From assembly GCF_000614545.1 (NCBI RefSeq), contig NZ_BAKW01000021.1, positions 1-64,000 on the forward strand: a stretch of 64,000 nucleotides of DNA. The letters run 5' to 3'. A program made the position numbers and the translations under genes. The notes below the pieces were generated by a model. That model saw only the letters and a list, made by a program, of their open reading frames with translations, was not told the origin of the DNA and did no database searches. Below are positions 30,432 to 41,325 of this stretch, piece by piece. This stretch comes from Asaia platycodi JCM 25414. Lineage in GTDB: Bacteria > Pseudomonadota > Alphaproteobacteria > Acetobacterales > Acetobacteraceae. The first letter of the stretch is position 1. Each line of letters opens with the position of its first letter.

Positions 30432-31472
30432 ATGTCAGAAACTCTCGAGCGTCCGGTACAATTGCCGCGTCAATGCAGCTTCGACGCCGCGGACTGGGCC
30501 ATCCTGTCGCGCTTCTGGTATCCCATCGCCCTTTGCCGCGATATCGGCAACACACCCACCGCTGCGACCCTGCTCGACGAAACGCTGGTGATCTATCGCT
30601 CGGGTGAGGAAATCGTGGTGGCGCAGGATCTCTGCCCGCATCGCGGTGTCCCTCTCAGCATGGGGTCGGGTGACGGCGAGAGCATCGCCTGCGCCTATCA
30701 CGGCTTTCGTTTCGGTCAGGCCGGGCGCTGCGTGAAGGTGCCCGCCCATCCCAACTCGGCCATACCCAACAAGCTGCATCTCAGGACCTTCCCGGTGCGG
30801 CAGCGTTATGGGCTGGTCTGGACCTGCCTCGCTGGCGAGACGCCGCATGATGTGCCCGACATGCCGCATTGGCATGACCCCGGCTATCAGCAGATCACCT
30901 GCCCCTCGATCGATATTGCCGGCTTTGCCGGGCGACAGGTCGAAGGATTTCTCGACGTCGCCCATTTTGCCTTCGTGCACACCGACACCTTTGCCGATCC
31001 CGAAAATCCGGTCGTGCCCCCTTATATGCCAAAGATGACTGCAGACGGCTTCGAGGTCGAATATCGCAGCTTTGTCGGCAATTATCCTATCGGCGTAGAG
31101 GGCCGCGCCCCGGAGGGTTTCGAGTGGCTGCGCCATTTCCGCACGTCCTTGCCTTTCACGGCAACGCTCGAAATCCATTTTCCCGATGACGGGCGGCTGG
31201 TCATCATGAACGCGGCCTCACCTGTCTCTGCCCGCAAGACACGCATGTTCGCGCCGATCTGTCGCAATTTCGATCAGGATATTCCCGTCGAGGCCGTCTA
31301 TGAATTCAATCGACGCGTTTTCGAAGAAGACCGCCTTCTGGTGGAGGCGCAAAAGCCCGAATGCCTGCCCCTCGACCCCACACTCGAAGCCCATATCATG
31401 GCCGATCGCAGCTCCATCGCCTATCGCAAGGGGCTGCGCGATCTGGGTCTGAGCCGGTTCTTTATCGCCTGA
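30432..31472 (+). CDS. Rieske [2Fe-2S] aromatic ring-hydroxylating/demethylating oxygenase
   Basis: A 346-residue oxygenase alpha subunit. The Rieske motif is CPHRG (about 80-84) with CAYHGF some 17 residues later. The mononuclear iron site is in the segment EGFLDVAHFAFVHTDTF, with two His and an upstream acidic residue. Length and layout resemble VanA-type single-component terminal oxygenases. These hydroxylate or O-demethylate aromatic or related substrates using electrons from a separate reductase, and no reductase gene is nearby. GGCGAGG precedes the ATG. Probably controlled by the divergent LysR gene. Confidence 0.87.
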   Translation: MSETLERPVQLPRQCSFDAADWAILSRFWYPIALCRDIGNTPTAATLLDETLVIYRSGEEIVVAQDLCPHRGVPLSMGSGDGESIACAYHGFRFGQAGRCVKVPAHPNSAIPNKLHLRTFPVRQRYGLVWTCLAGETPHDVPDMPHWHDPGYQQITCPSIDIAGFAGRQVEGFLDVAHFAFVHTDTFADPENPVVPPYMPKMTADGFEVEYRSFVGNYPIGVEGRAPEGFEWLRHFRTSLPFTATLEIHFPDDGRLVIMNAASPVSARKTRMFAPICRNFDQDIPVEAVYEFNRRVFEEDRLLVEAQKPECLPLDPTLEAHIMADRSSIAYRKGLRDLGLSRFFIA

Positions 31473-31610
31473 CACAAGCCCTACGCAGGATGCCTCCGCA
31501 AAGAACGCATGGCTCCTGCGGCGAGAGGACATAACCCCGCGCCTCGCCTCTCTTGCCTCGCCCCGTCTTGTGGCTTCCTCTGGGAACAAAGAGAGGGAGA
31601 CTCGCACATC

Positions 31611-33019
31611 ATGGGCATGACCAGAACCGAACACGATCTTCTTGGCACGCGTGAAGTCCCGAGCGAGGCCTATTACGGCATTCACACTTTGCGCGCCGTC
31701 GAGAATTTTCCCATCACCGGTCGCCGGATCAGCGCCTATCCCGAGCTCATCAATGCGCTCGCCGCTATCAAGCAGGCTGCGGCCCTCAGCAATCGCGATC
31801 TCGGGCTTCTCGATGCGTCAAAAGCGCGCGCCATCATGCTGCCTGCGAGGATGTGCGCAGCGGGCAATTGCACGACGAATTCGTTGTCGATGTCATCCAG
31901 GGTGGCGCTGGCACCTCGACCAACATGAACGCCAATGAAGTCATTGCCAATCGCGCGCTCGAACATCTGGGGCGCCGACGCGGCGACTACAGCGCGCTTC
32001 ACCCCATCGATCACGTCAATATGGGCCAGAGCACGAACGACGTTTATCCCACTGCCCTGCGCATCGCCGCCATTCATGGCGTCAACCACCTGACCGACGC
32101 CATGACCGTGCTCCGCAAGGCGTTCATTGCCAAAGCGCGGGAATTCCATGACATCCTCAAAATGGGCCGCACCCAGCTTCAGGATGCCGTCCCCATGACG
32201 CTGGGGCAGGAATTCCAGACCTATGCCGTCATGCTCGACGAAGATCAAAAACGCCTGAACGAGGCCATTCTTCTGATCAGCGAGATCAATCTGGGCGGCA
32301 CCGCCATCGGCACACGCATCGCCAGCCACCCGGATTTTGCCACAACGGTCTGCGCCCATCTCAACCAGATCACTAATCTCCACCTCCTGACTGCCAGCGA
32401 CCTCATCGAAGCCACTCAGGATTGCGGCGCCTTCGTTCAGGTTTCCGGCGTGCTCAAACGCTTCGCCGTCAAGCTGTCGAAAATCTGCAACGATCTGCGC
32501 CTGCTCTCCTCAGGGCCACGCGCCGGGCTGAACGAGATCAACCTGCCCCCCATGCAGTCGGGCTCTTCGATCATGCCGGGCAAGATCAACCCCGTCATTC
32601 CCGAAGTCGTCAATCAGGTCGCCTTCGAAGTGATCGGCAATGATCTGACCGTTACCATGGCAGCCGAGGCCGGTCAGCTTCAGCTCAACGCGTTCGAGCC
32701 GATCATTGCCCACAGCCTGTTCAAGAGCCTGACCCATCTCCACGCCGCCTGCCTGACCCTCGAATCACGCTGCATTCGCGGCATCACCGCGAATACCGCC
32801 CAGCTCGAAGCCATGGTGACGCATTCCATCGGCCTCGTGACCGTTCTCAACCCCTATATCGGCTACGAAACCGCCACCGCTATCGCGCTCGAAGCCCATC
32901 GCACCGGACGCGGCGTGATCGAAATCGTGCGTGAACGCCAACTCGTGCCGGAAGAAACGCTCGGTAAGATCCTCTCTCCCGAAGGTCTCTGTCATTTGCA
33001 CAAGGCGGAGCCACTCTGA
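31611..33019 (+). CDS. aspA: Aspartate ammonia-lyase (frame-disrupted)
   Basis: About 469 residues after repair, matching AspA. It converts L-aspartate to fumarate plus ammonia. The start MTRTEHDLLGTREVP and YYGIHTLRAVENFPITGR are typical, as are MGQSTNDVYPTALRIA and the fumarase/aspartase loop SGSSIMPGKINPVIPE with the catalytic Ser. One G is missing near 31842 (atgctggcctgc), giving IMLACEDVRSGQLHDEFVVDVIQGGAGTS. GAGAGGGAGA lies upstream of ATG 31611; an ATG six bases later is possible. The dense match across the whole length makes the identification firm, though fumarase-type relatives exist. Confidence 0.88.
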
Positions 33020-33163
33020 GGGAAGGCTTTTCAGGACGAGGAATTCATCAGGCTCTGCCCTGAAACCCGCCAAAAGGCCATCGCCCTTTGGATACCCGTT
33101 TTTATATGGATGGACGGGGCACATCGCTTTTCGGTGGCGCGGCAGCGCCTGGCGAGGCCTCGT

Positions 33164-33882
33164 TCAGTCGAGCGACTCCTCAGGCTTCTCGCTCCAGGCC
33201 GCCTGAACGCCCGGAATACGCATCAGAGCGGTAACGACCTCGTCAGGCGTCTTGATGCCGTGCACATGCAGGGTGATGAGCAGCTTTTCACTCTCGGCCT
33301 GACGCTCCTGCGAGACGTGACCGAGCGTAAAGCCGAGCTTGGTCAGGGTGGTGCTGACGAGTTCGGTGAATTCCACGCTCGAATCACCACGCACACTGAT
33401 CTTGAACCGTGACGCGGGGCGCGCGGCATCTTCAGCAGCCAGCCAGGGGTAAGAAACATGGTCGCGAGATACCCGACGGTCGTCAGCAGGGCCACGATGG
33501 TCATACCCGCACCGCAGGCCATGCCTATGGCTGCAGTGAGCCAGACCGAAGCAGCGGTCGTCAGGCCGCGCACGGTGTCACGCCGCATGAAAATGACACC
33601 GCCGCCGATAAAACCGAGACCTGAGACGATCTGGGCGGCTACGCGTGACGGATCGACCACAACGCGGTCCGGCACCAGTACATCGTCGAAGCCGTATTTG
33701 GAGATCAGCATGAAGAGTGCAGCGGAGACCCCGACGAGCGTATAGGTGCGAAAACCTGCTGCTTTCTGTCGATATTCGCGTTCAAGACCGACCAGAGCGG
33801 ACAGGAAAAAAGCGAACCCCAGCTCCTGAAGCTGAAGCAGCCCCTCACCGGGAATATGCGCGAACAGACCCACCGCGTGCAT
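33164..33882 (-). CDS. MgtC/SapB-family membrane protein (frame-disrupted)
   Basis: About 239 residues after repair. Four or five membrane helices fill residues 15-165, with the family segments LVGLEREYRQKAAGFRTYTLVGVSAALFMLIS and IVSGLGFIGGGVIFMRRDTVRGLTTAASVWLTAAIGMACG. A C-terminal ACT-like domain follows (SEKLLITLHVHGIKTPDEVVTALMRIPGV). One coding C is missing in a C-run near 33417, giving MPRAPASRFKISVRGDSSVEF. MgtC proteins are linked to growth in low Mg2+ and to control of the F-ATPase. AGGGGAGG precedes ATG 33882. Divergent from dnaB. Confidence 0.85.
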
Positions 33883-34001
33883 GACAGCCTCCCCTCGAAA
33901 CAACGCCCTTGCGGACACGAAGATGAATATTGCGCACGGATGACGACCGCAACAGCCTCTTGGCTTGCTCGAATCGTCCGCGGCCATGATAGAGGGACGC
34001 T

Positions 34002-35507
<1,506 letters not shown>

Positions 35508-35724
35508 TCGACGCGGAGGTACTTTTTATCTGGAGTGCCTCCATCAGCTAAGGAGCCGCGAAACAGCTTCTGTAGCCTGACTATCGGAGGCCGCCAGAAT
35601 ACAGGAACGCCTTGTGGCTTTTGCTTGAGATAACCCGTTTCAAAACGTCAAGGTGACGGGCGCAGTGTCCGACTATGCAGTTGTTACGGAAGAAGACACA
35701 GACTCGTTCCTGGAAAGTTCCACT

Positions 35725-37134
35725 TCAGGGCAAGCCCTGTGGCGCGGATTCAGTGAGTTCGATCTGCTCCGTCTCCAAAATCGCATCCGCGTTGTCCATA
35801 AGCGGCTCGACATAGGCAATATAGGACTCCATTTTTGCCAGCCGACTGGCAAACTCTCCCAGTCCCCCACAGAAATGCACCAGACCCGATCGAGGAATAT
35901 CGGCAAAAGCCGCAGGGGGCCAATTCACGATATAGGCTGCAATTGCATCGTCATCGATCAGATCGAGAGAAATGAGCGCATAATTGAAAACAGACTGATC
36001 GTAGGAATAACTGTTCTTGTAGTGAAACCGATTTAGGCTTCCCTTTACCTTCGCCATGAAGCGAACCACTTTTTCGAATGCTTCAGTCGAGGAGAAGCCG
36101 AAAAAACCTGAATTGATGGGCAGGATCGTCTGACCAGCGATTTTCTCGTCACGTCTCATGAAATCGCTGATGAACCACCCTCCCTCAGAAGCATTTTTCA
36201 CGCGAAATTCGATATTTACACAAATTTTCTCGCTTTCGAGAGTTCTCTCTACCATTTCTATGAGAGATTTATTGCATATGATATCAGAATCAGAATAATA
36301 GACTAGATTATAATCTCTCAATCTATCCAGAACAAATAGACTATACCTAAAAAAGAAGATGTCAGTGTATCCGAATACGTCACAATTTACGAAACTGATA
36401 ATCCGTTCCAGCCCTGTCAGATCAAGATCGCGAGCAGGTTCATCGATATCCGTGAAAATCACGATAGAAAAACTTACGCCAGAGTTCCGAATGACTGACT
36501 TGGCGCATAGAACTGCCGATAACAGCACGTCACGCCGCTCAAAGGCGCAGTAGTAAACCACTGGATTGAAATGGGTGGCGCGATCCATGGCAAGATTGTC
36601 GCGCATGAGAAAATTCTCGGCAACGCTCAGAGAAAGATCGTCGTTTCTCTCAAGACAATAACTTTCTTCATCGAGATGAAGCCTGAAGCGCTGAAACGAG
36701 ATCTGTTGAATTGGACGACCATTGACCGTCACACCGTGCCGCAGGATGCAGCGCAGATAGTGCAGTAACGAAGAAGAGAGGAGGAAAAATCGCTCCCATA
36801 TCTCTCGACGAAAGGTCGTAAAAAGAGACCCGTCAGGCGCTGCGGATATATACTCACTGTTATATCCGATCGATAAAAAGCGCTCCCCCTCGGTCAGGAG
36901 GCCTTGTTGCGGCTGACTCGCTCTTTCACAGTGAACACTCCTGAAGCCCGCACGCAGCCTATAGGCGCACCCATCATGCATGAAGAGAGCTCTCTCCTTA
37001 TCGAAGAGAAGAGCTTCCTGCTCATGAATCTCTGTAACTTCAACGAATATTGGCGCACCGCATTGAAGGACCAACACCTTTCCGTGCGCATCCATGACAA
37101 AAAAAGGTCCGGGATCTTTCCTTTGATCGGACAT
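35725..37134 (-). CDS. Glycosyltransferase-like protein of unknown substrate, AT-rich
   Basis: A 469-residue protein I cannot place precisely. Residues 1-185 match no domain I know. Residues 190-430 look like a GT-A nucleotide-sugar transferase: VVYYCAFERRDVLLSAVLCAKSV, FSIVIFTDID, a DxD-type metal motif in VYYSDSDIICNKS (282-284), a GGWFISDF segment, NSGFFGFSS and late YSYDQSVFNYAL. This order (DxD, NSG, DQ) is that of GT8-like enzymes. I saw no signal peptide or membrane helix. Codons are visibly less GC-rich than the flanks (for example 36190-36370), which suggests acquisition by transfer. Start uncertain: ATG 37134 lacks a ribosome site, and the frame stays open about 50 codons further upstream. 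Confidence 0.55.
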   Translation of the reverse strand: MSDQRKDPGPFFVMDAHGKVLVLQCGAPIFVEVTEIHEQEALLFDKERALFMHDGCAYRLRAGFRSVHCERASQPQQGLLTEGERFLSIGYNSEYISAAPDGSLFTTFRREIWERFFLLSSSLLHYLRCILRHGVTVNGRPIQQISFQRFRLHLDEESYCLERNDDLSLSVAENFLMRDNLAMDRATHFNPVVYYCAFERRDVLLSAVLCAKSVIRNSGVSFSIVIFTDIDEPARDLDLTGLERIISFVNCDVFGYTDIFFFRYSLFVLDRLRDYNLVYYSDSDIICNKSLIEMVERTLESEKICVNIEFRVKNASEGGWFISDFMRRDEKIAGQTILPINSGFFGFSSTEAFEKVVRFMAKVKGSLNRFHYKNSYSYDQSVFNYALISLDLIDDDAIAAYIVNWPPAAFADIPRSGLVHFCGGLGEFASRLAKMESYIAYVEPLMDNADAILETEQIELTESAPQGLP

Positions 37135-37338
37135 TCTAATGCACTTTCGACGAAAAATTGGGGTCTGTTTGCCTTTTAACGGCGTCTCTTTCTGATCTGA
37201 AAGCCATATTCTCACAGTTGTCAATCGTGCATCCCAGAAACACACTGGAATTACAGACGAAACATAAACGAGAACATATTCGTTGAATATCAATCGTCGC
37301 GCAACTTGCCGTCGACGAGGAAAGCATTGCTCTCCGCC

Positions 37339-37811
37339 TCACCAACGCCAGCGAATGCCTCCTGTGAACGCTGCTGAACCGGGTGGGGCACCCAGACGGG
37401 TATTCCGATGACCGGCGAAAAAGTTGGCTGTTAGATCGAGTCCCGCAATGCCTGTAACAGGCATTGCAAACGTGGTAGTAACACCGTGCTCCATTGCGAT
37501 GGGGGACGAGTCAGTAATTTCAACCGTAATCGGGCCGATCCGGCGTAGGATTGATTGCATGGACGGCTTGGAGAACGGCTGAGGTAGAGCCTAGCTGTAA
37601 TACTCAGATCGAATCCTCTGCCTACGGGCAAGAGCGCCGCGGTGATGAGAGCGCTCGCTCTGTCACTCGACTGGTATCGAGTTTTTGACATGACGGCTCG
37701 CGCACTCGGCATGAAATAACCCGTGTCAGCCGCCATAGCCTCACTGTGCACTGCACCGACACACATAGCCCATACAAGAATTGCTTTTTTATTGATTATT
37801 TCTTCAAGCAT
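37339..37811 (-). CDS. Small outer-membrane-like protein or remnant (frame-disrupted)
   Basis: An unrecognised gene. The N-terminus, MLEEIINKKAILVWAMCVG followed by ...AMAADTGYF, reads as a signal peptide cut near AMA. After one restored base near 37590 the frame continues through ITVEITDSSPIAMEHGVTT, GIAGLDLTANFFAGH and ends AFTGGIRWRW. A terminal aromatic residue after alternating residues is the beta-signal of outer-membrane barrels. At 157 residues it is short for a barrel and could be the two ends of a larger gene. It lies 204 bases from the glycosyltransferase-like gene, in the same direction and in the same AT-richer patch. Confidence 0.4.
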
Positions 37812-37838
37812 AACGTGAATTCTACACTTGAATAAGTC

Positions 37839-37867
37839 AAAAAGGGCGTCAACTTTCGTGACGCCCT
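37839..37867 (-). terminator. Rho-independent terminator of the aldo-keto reductase gene
   Basis: AGGGCGTCA and TGACGCCCT form a perfect 9-bp stem with a 7-base loop. Read on the minus strand it is followed directly by TTTTT (A-run 37839-37843). It starts 8 bases after the reductase stop. A textbook intrinsic terminator. Confidence 0.85.
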
Positions 37868-37874
37868 GTTACGG

Positions 37875-38743
37875 TCAGAATTCAGCGGTGTTGGGGTTGG
37901 GGCCGGTGCGGCCATTCGCATCATCGAGTGTCTCGATGCGCTTCATGTCTTCCTCATCGAGACGGAAATCGAACACATCGAGATTTTCGTCGATCCGCTT
38001 CTGATGAACCGATTTCGGGATGACTATATTCCCGAGTTCGAGATGCCAGCGCAATGTGACCTGCCCCGCGTCTTGCCGTGTTTTTTCGCTATACTGGTAA
38101 TGATCTCGCCATCGAAGCCGGCGCCGCGGGCCAAGGGGCTCCAGGCCTCAGTACGAATATCGAGCGATTCATTGAAAGCGCGGACATCCTTCTGCTGGAA
38201 GGAGGGGTGCAGCTCGATCTGGTTGAGCACCGGCTTGACCCCGGTTTCCTCGATCAGCTGGGTCAGATGCTCGGGCTGGAAATTACACACGCCGATCGAG
38301 CGGATACGCCCGTCATTCTTGAGCTTGATGAGCGCCTTCCAGCTTTCGACCGCAAGGCCCGTTTTCGGCATGGGCCAATGAAGCAAATAAAGATCGACCA
38401 CGTCGCGACGCAGCTTGCGGGCACTTTCATCGAAGGCGCGCATGGCATTGTCATAGCCGAGATCATTCGCCCAAAGCTTGGTTACGGCATAGAGATCGGG
38501 AAAATCCTGCAACGCGTCTCCCACGCCGCTCTCATTGCCGTAAAATGCGGCCGTATCGACCATCTGATAGCCAGCCTTGGCCGCATAACGCACGATCTCC
38601 GCCGTTTCATCGGCGGGGGTCTTGTAAACGCCAAGCCCGAATTGCGGGATGCGCGTGCCATCATTGAGCGTGAGATGAACCTGCTGGCCATCAGCGCGCA
38701 TCGTCGCGGAAGAAAGCCCTGAGGAAGAATCGGTGCGAGACAT
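37875..38743 (-). CDS. Aldo/keto reductase (2,5-diketo-gluconate reductase type; frame-disrupted)
   Basis: About 289 residues after repair. AKR5-like features: IPQFGLGVYKT, the catalytic MVDTAAFYGNE (Asp, Tyr), AVTKLW with Lys, LYLLHWPMPKTG with His, IRSIGVCNF, NQIELHPSFQQ and the cofactor loop VIPKSVHQKRIDENL. One coding C is missing near 38071 (aagaccgcggggcag), giving GKTAGQVTLRWHLELGN. It reduces aldehydes or ketones with NADPH; DkgA-type activity on diketogluconate is plausible in acetic acid bacteria but not shown. AAGGAG precedes ATG 38743. Single-gene unit closed by a strong terminator. Confidence 0.87.
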
Positions 38744-38940
38744 GAGGATCTCCTTACTGTCGCCTTGGCGCGGTATTTTTCAGTCAGTCTAGCGGTCTGA
38801 CCCGCGCCGGGTTGCAACACGAAACCGAAACACGGTCATCAACGCGTGAACACAGAGGCGCGAAACAGGGGCTTCTGCGGTAAAAACTCTTCGCGCTCCC
38901 GGTTCTTGAGCGTGAGACTCTGTGTTAGGAACGAGGTGTC

Positions 38941-39606
38941 ATGATCGCAGCACCAGAAACCCAGTCTCACGCCCCGTCCGACCCCACGGATGCGCCCCTC
39001 ATTCTGGCGCTGCCGAAAGGCCGCATTCTCAAGGCGCTCGGTCCCGTGCTCGAACGCACCGGGCTGTTCAAGGATGGCAGCGCCATCGGCGAAGGCACGC
39101 GCAGCCTGCGATTTCCGACGCTTGACCCCAATGTCGATGTGGTACGCGTGCGCTCTTTCGATGTGGCGACCTTCGTCGCCCATGGGGGCGCCCAGATCGG
39201 CGTCTGCGGCGCCGATGTACTGATGGAATTTGACTATCCCGATATCTATGCGCCGCTCGATCTGGGTATAGGTGGCTGCCGTATCTCCCTTGCCCGACCT
39301 GTCGGCATGGGCGCGCATGACACGAATGCCGCGAGCTCGCATATTCGCGTCGCCACCAAATATCCGACCATCACGCGGCGCCATTTTGCCGCGAAGGGCG
39401 TCAATGCCGAAATCGTGCATCTGCATGGCGCGATGGAACTGGCACCGACACTCGACATGGCGAGCGTGATTGTCGATCTGGTCGATACAGGCTCGACGCT
39501 CAAGGCCAATGGCCTGCGCGAGACCGATGTCATCGCCCATGTCACGAGCCGCCTTATCGTCAATCGCGTTGCCCTGAAGACCCGGCCCGATGCCATTCGT
39601 GCCTGA
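38941..39606 (+). CDS. hisG: ATP phosphoribosyltransferase
   Basis: A 221-residue short-form HisG, first enzyme of histidine synthesis (ATP plus PRPP to phosphoribosyl-ATP). Recognisable segments: LILALPKGRILKALGPVLERTG, the middle GVCGADVLMEF, RVATKYPTITRRHF and the PRPP loop VDLVDTGSTLKANGL. Short HisG forms normally work with a HisZ regulatory subunit, which is not in the window. The frame is intact. GAGG lies upstream of the ATG. hisD follows after 37 bases. Confidence 0.93.
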   Translation: MIAAPETQSHAPSDPTDAPLILALPKGRILKALGPVLERTGLFKDGSAIGEGTRSLRFPTLDPNVDVVRVRSFDVATFVAHGGAQIGVCGADVLMEFDYPDIYAPLDLGIGGCRISLARPVGMGAHDTNAASSHIRVATKYPTITRRHFAAKGVNAEIVHLHGAMELAPTLDMASVIVDLVDTGSTLKANGLRETDVIAHVTSRLIVNRVALKTRPDAIRA

Positions 39607-39643
39607 TCGAGCGCTTTCGCAACGCCCTGCAGGAGAATGCCGC

Positions 39644-40951
39644 ATGAAATGGCTCCAAAGCAGCGACACTGATTTCGAGACCCGCCTCGGCAGCCTTCTA
39701 GCCGATCGCAGCGCGGTCGAAACCAGTGTCAGCACCCCTGTTCGCGATATTATCGCCACCATACGTGCTCAGGGTGACGCGGCGCTTTGCGATTACACCG
39801 CCCGTTTCGATCGGCTGAATCTCACTTCGGACACCATCCGTATTGCCGAAGCCGAGATTGCTCAGGAAGCTGACAAGGTCGATGCCGAGCTGATGGAGGC
39901 CCTGACCCTCGCCGCCACACGTATCGAGTCCTTTCATCGGGCACAGATGCCGTCTGACCTCTCCTACACGGATGACGCCGGTCTGACGCTGGGCATGCGC
40001 TGGACATCGCTCGATGCGGTCGGGCTGTACGTGCCCGGCGGCAAGGCCGCCTATCCTTCGTCTGTTCTGATGAATGCCCTGCCCGCCCGTGTGGCCGGTG
40101 TCGAGCGAATCGCCATGTGCGTGCCCTGCCCCGATGGTGTGCTCAACCCGCTGGTGCTTGCGGCGGCTCGTGTCTGCGGCGTGAGTGAGATCTATCGTGT
40201 CGGTGGCGCCCAGGCGGTGGCCGCCCTCGCCTATGGCACGGCAAGCATTCCACCCGTCGATCGGATCGTCGGGCCGGGCAATGCCTATGTGGCCGAGGCC
40301 AAGCGTCAGGTCTTCGGTCATGTTGGCATCGACTCGATTGCAGGCCCGTCCGAGGTCGTCATCGTGGCCGATAACAAAAACGAGCCGCGCTTTGTCGCGC
40401 TCGATCTTCTGGCTCAGGCCGAGCATGACGAACTCGCCCAGGCCGTGCTGATCACAGATGATTCCGCCTTTGCCAAAACCATTGTCGAGGCGCTCGAAAA
40501 CGAGCTTCTGACCCTGCCGCGCGCCGCCATCGCCGGGAAATCCTGGGCTGATCACGGCGCGGTCGTGATCGTGCGCGACTGGGCTGAGGCCGCGCAGATC
40601 GCCAATCGCTTTGCCTCCGAGCATCTGGAAGTGATGCTCGACGACGCGCAAGGCTTTGCTACGCAGATCCGTCACGCAGGCGCCATGTTCCTCGGGCGCA
40701 ACTGCCCCGAGGCCGTGGGCGATTATGTGGGTGGGCCGAACCATGTTCTGCCTACCAGCCGCACGGCACGTTTTGCTTCTGGCCTCTCGGTATTCGACTT
40801 CCTCAAGCGCACGACCTCCATCGCCACTGACGCCAATGGCCTGCGCGCCGTCGGCCCCGCCGGTGTCGCGCTTGCCCGTGCCGAAGGACTGGGGGCCCAT
40901 GCACTCAGCCTTTCGGCGCGACTCGATGCGCTGGGATGGAATCAGAGCTAA
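39644..40951 (+). CDS. hisD: Histidinol dehydrogenase
   Basis: A 435-residue HisD, which oxidises L-histidinol to L-histidine in two NAD-dependent steps. Diagnostic segments: VGLYVPGGKAAYPSSVLMNA, YRVGGAQAVAALAYGT, DRIVGPGNAYVAEAKRQVFG, IAGPSEVVIVAD, LLAQAEHDELAQAVLI (zinc-ligand region) and GDYVGGPNHVLPTSRTARF. ATG 39644 has AGGAGA upstream, so the open frame before it is not used. Intact. Pairs with hisG in a two-gene unit ahead of infA, an order common in alphaproteobacteria. Confidence 0.95.
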   Translation: MKWLQSSDTDFETRLGSLLADRSAVETSVSTPVRDIIATIRAQGDAALCDYTARFDRLNLTSDTIRIAEAEIAQEADKVDAELMEALTLAATRIESFHRAQMPSDLSYTDDAGLTLGMRWTSLDAVGLYVPGGKAAYPSSVLMNALPARVAGVERIAMCVPCPDGVLNPLVLAAARVCGVSEIYRVGGAQAVAALAYGTASIPPVDRIVGPGNAYVAEAKRQVFGHVGIDSIAGPSEVVIVADNKNEPRFVALDLLAQAEHDELAQAVLITDDSAFAKTIVEALENELLTLPRAAIAGKSWADHGAVVIVRDWAEAAQIANRFASEHLEVMLDDAQGFATQIRHAGAMFLGRNCPEAVGDYVGGPNHVLPTSRTARFASGLSVFDFLKRTTSIATDANGLRAVGPAGVALARAEGLGAHALSLSARLDALGWNQS

Positions 40952-40987
40952 TCCGGCCCTTTTCATCCCGGTAAATGACCAAGAAAC

Positions 40988-41017
40988 TTGACGTAACGCC
41001 CCGCAGCCAGCACATAC
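40988..41017 (+). promoter_or_regulatory. Candidate promoter of the infA cluster
   Basis: TTGACG (40988-40993) is followed after 18 bases by ACATAC (41012-41017), a weak sigma-70-like -35/-10 pair, 80 bases before the infA start. The -10 box is poor, so this is tentative. Confidence 0.3.
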
Positions 41018-41096
41018 GCGGCAGAATTTTCATGCCCGGGGCTGGCACGGCCCCTTTTTCTGGCCTGTTCCAGCTTCAATCTCGACAAGGACCCCA

Positions 41097-41315
41097 ATGT
41101 CAAAAGAAGACATGATCGAATTCAGCGGCACTGTTACCGAGCTGCTGCCCAATGCCATGTTCCGCGTGACCCTCGACAACGAACACACCATTCTCGCCCA
41201 TACCAGCGGCAAGATGCGCAAGAACCGCATCCGCGTTCTGGCCGGTGACCGCGTCAATGTCGAAATGACGCCGTACGACCTGTCCAAGGGCCGCATTACC
41301 TTCCGCTTCAAGTAA
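41097..41315 (+). CDS. infA: Translation initiation factor IF-1
   Basis: A 72-residue S1/OB-fold protein, essentially the consensus bacterial IF-1: [49 protein letters not shown] and the end [13 protein letters not shown]. It binds the 30S A site and helps start translation. AAGGA lies upstream of the ATG. It is followed by maf, an rng-like gene and yacG, closely packed or overlapping. Confidence 0.97.
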   Translation: MSKEDMIEFSGTVTELLPNAMFRVTLDNEHTILAHTSGKMRKNRIRVLAGDRVNVEMTPYDLSKGRITFRFK

Positions 41316-41325
41316 GAGCGTTTTC

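Noticed and set aside
39698..40966. A 422-codon open frame antisense to hisD
   Set aside because: It is the mirror of an intact, well-recognised hisD. Its translation has no domain, and high GC alone produces such long antisense frames.
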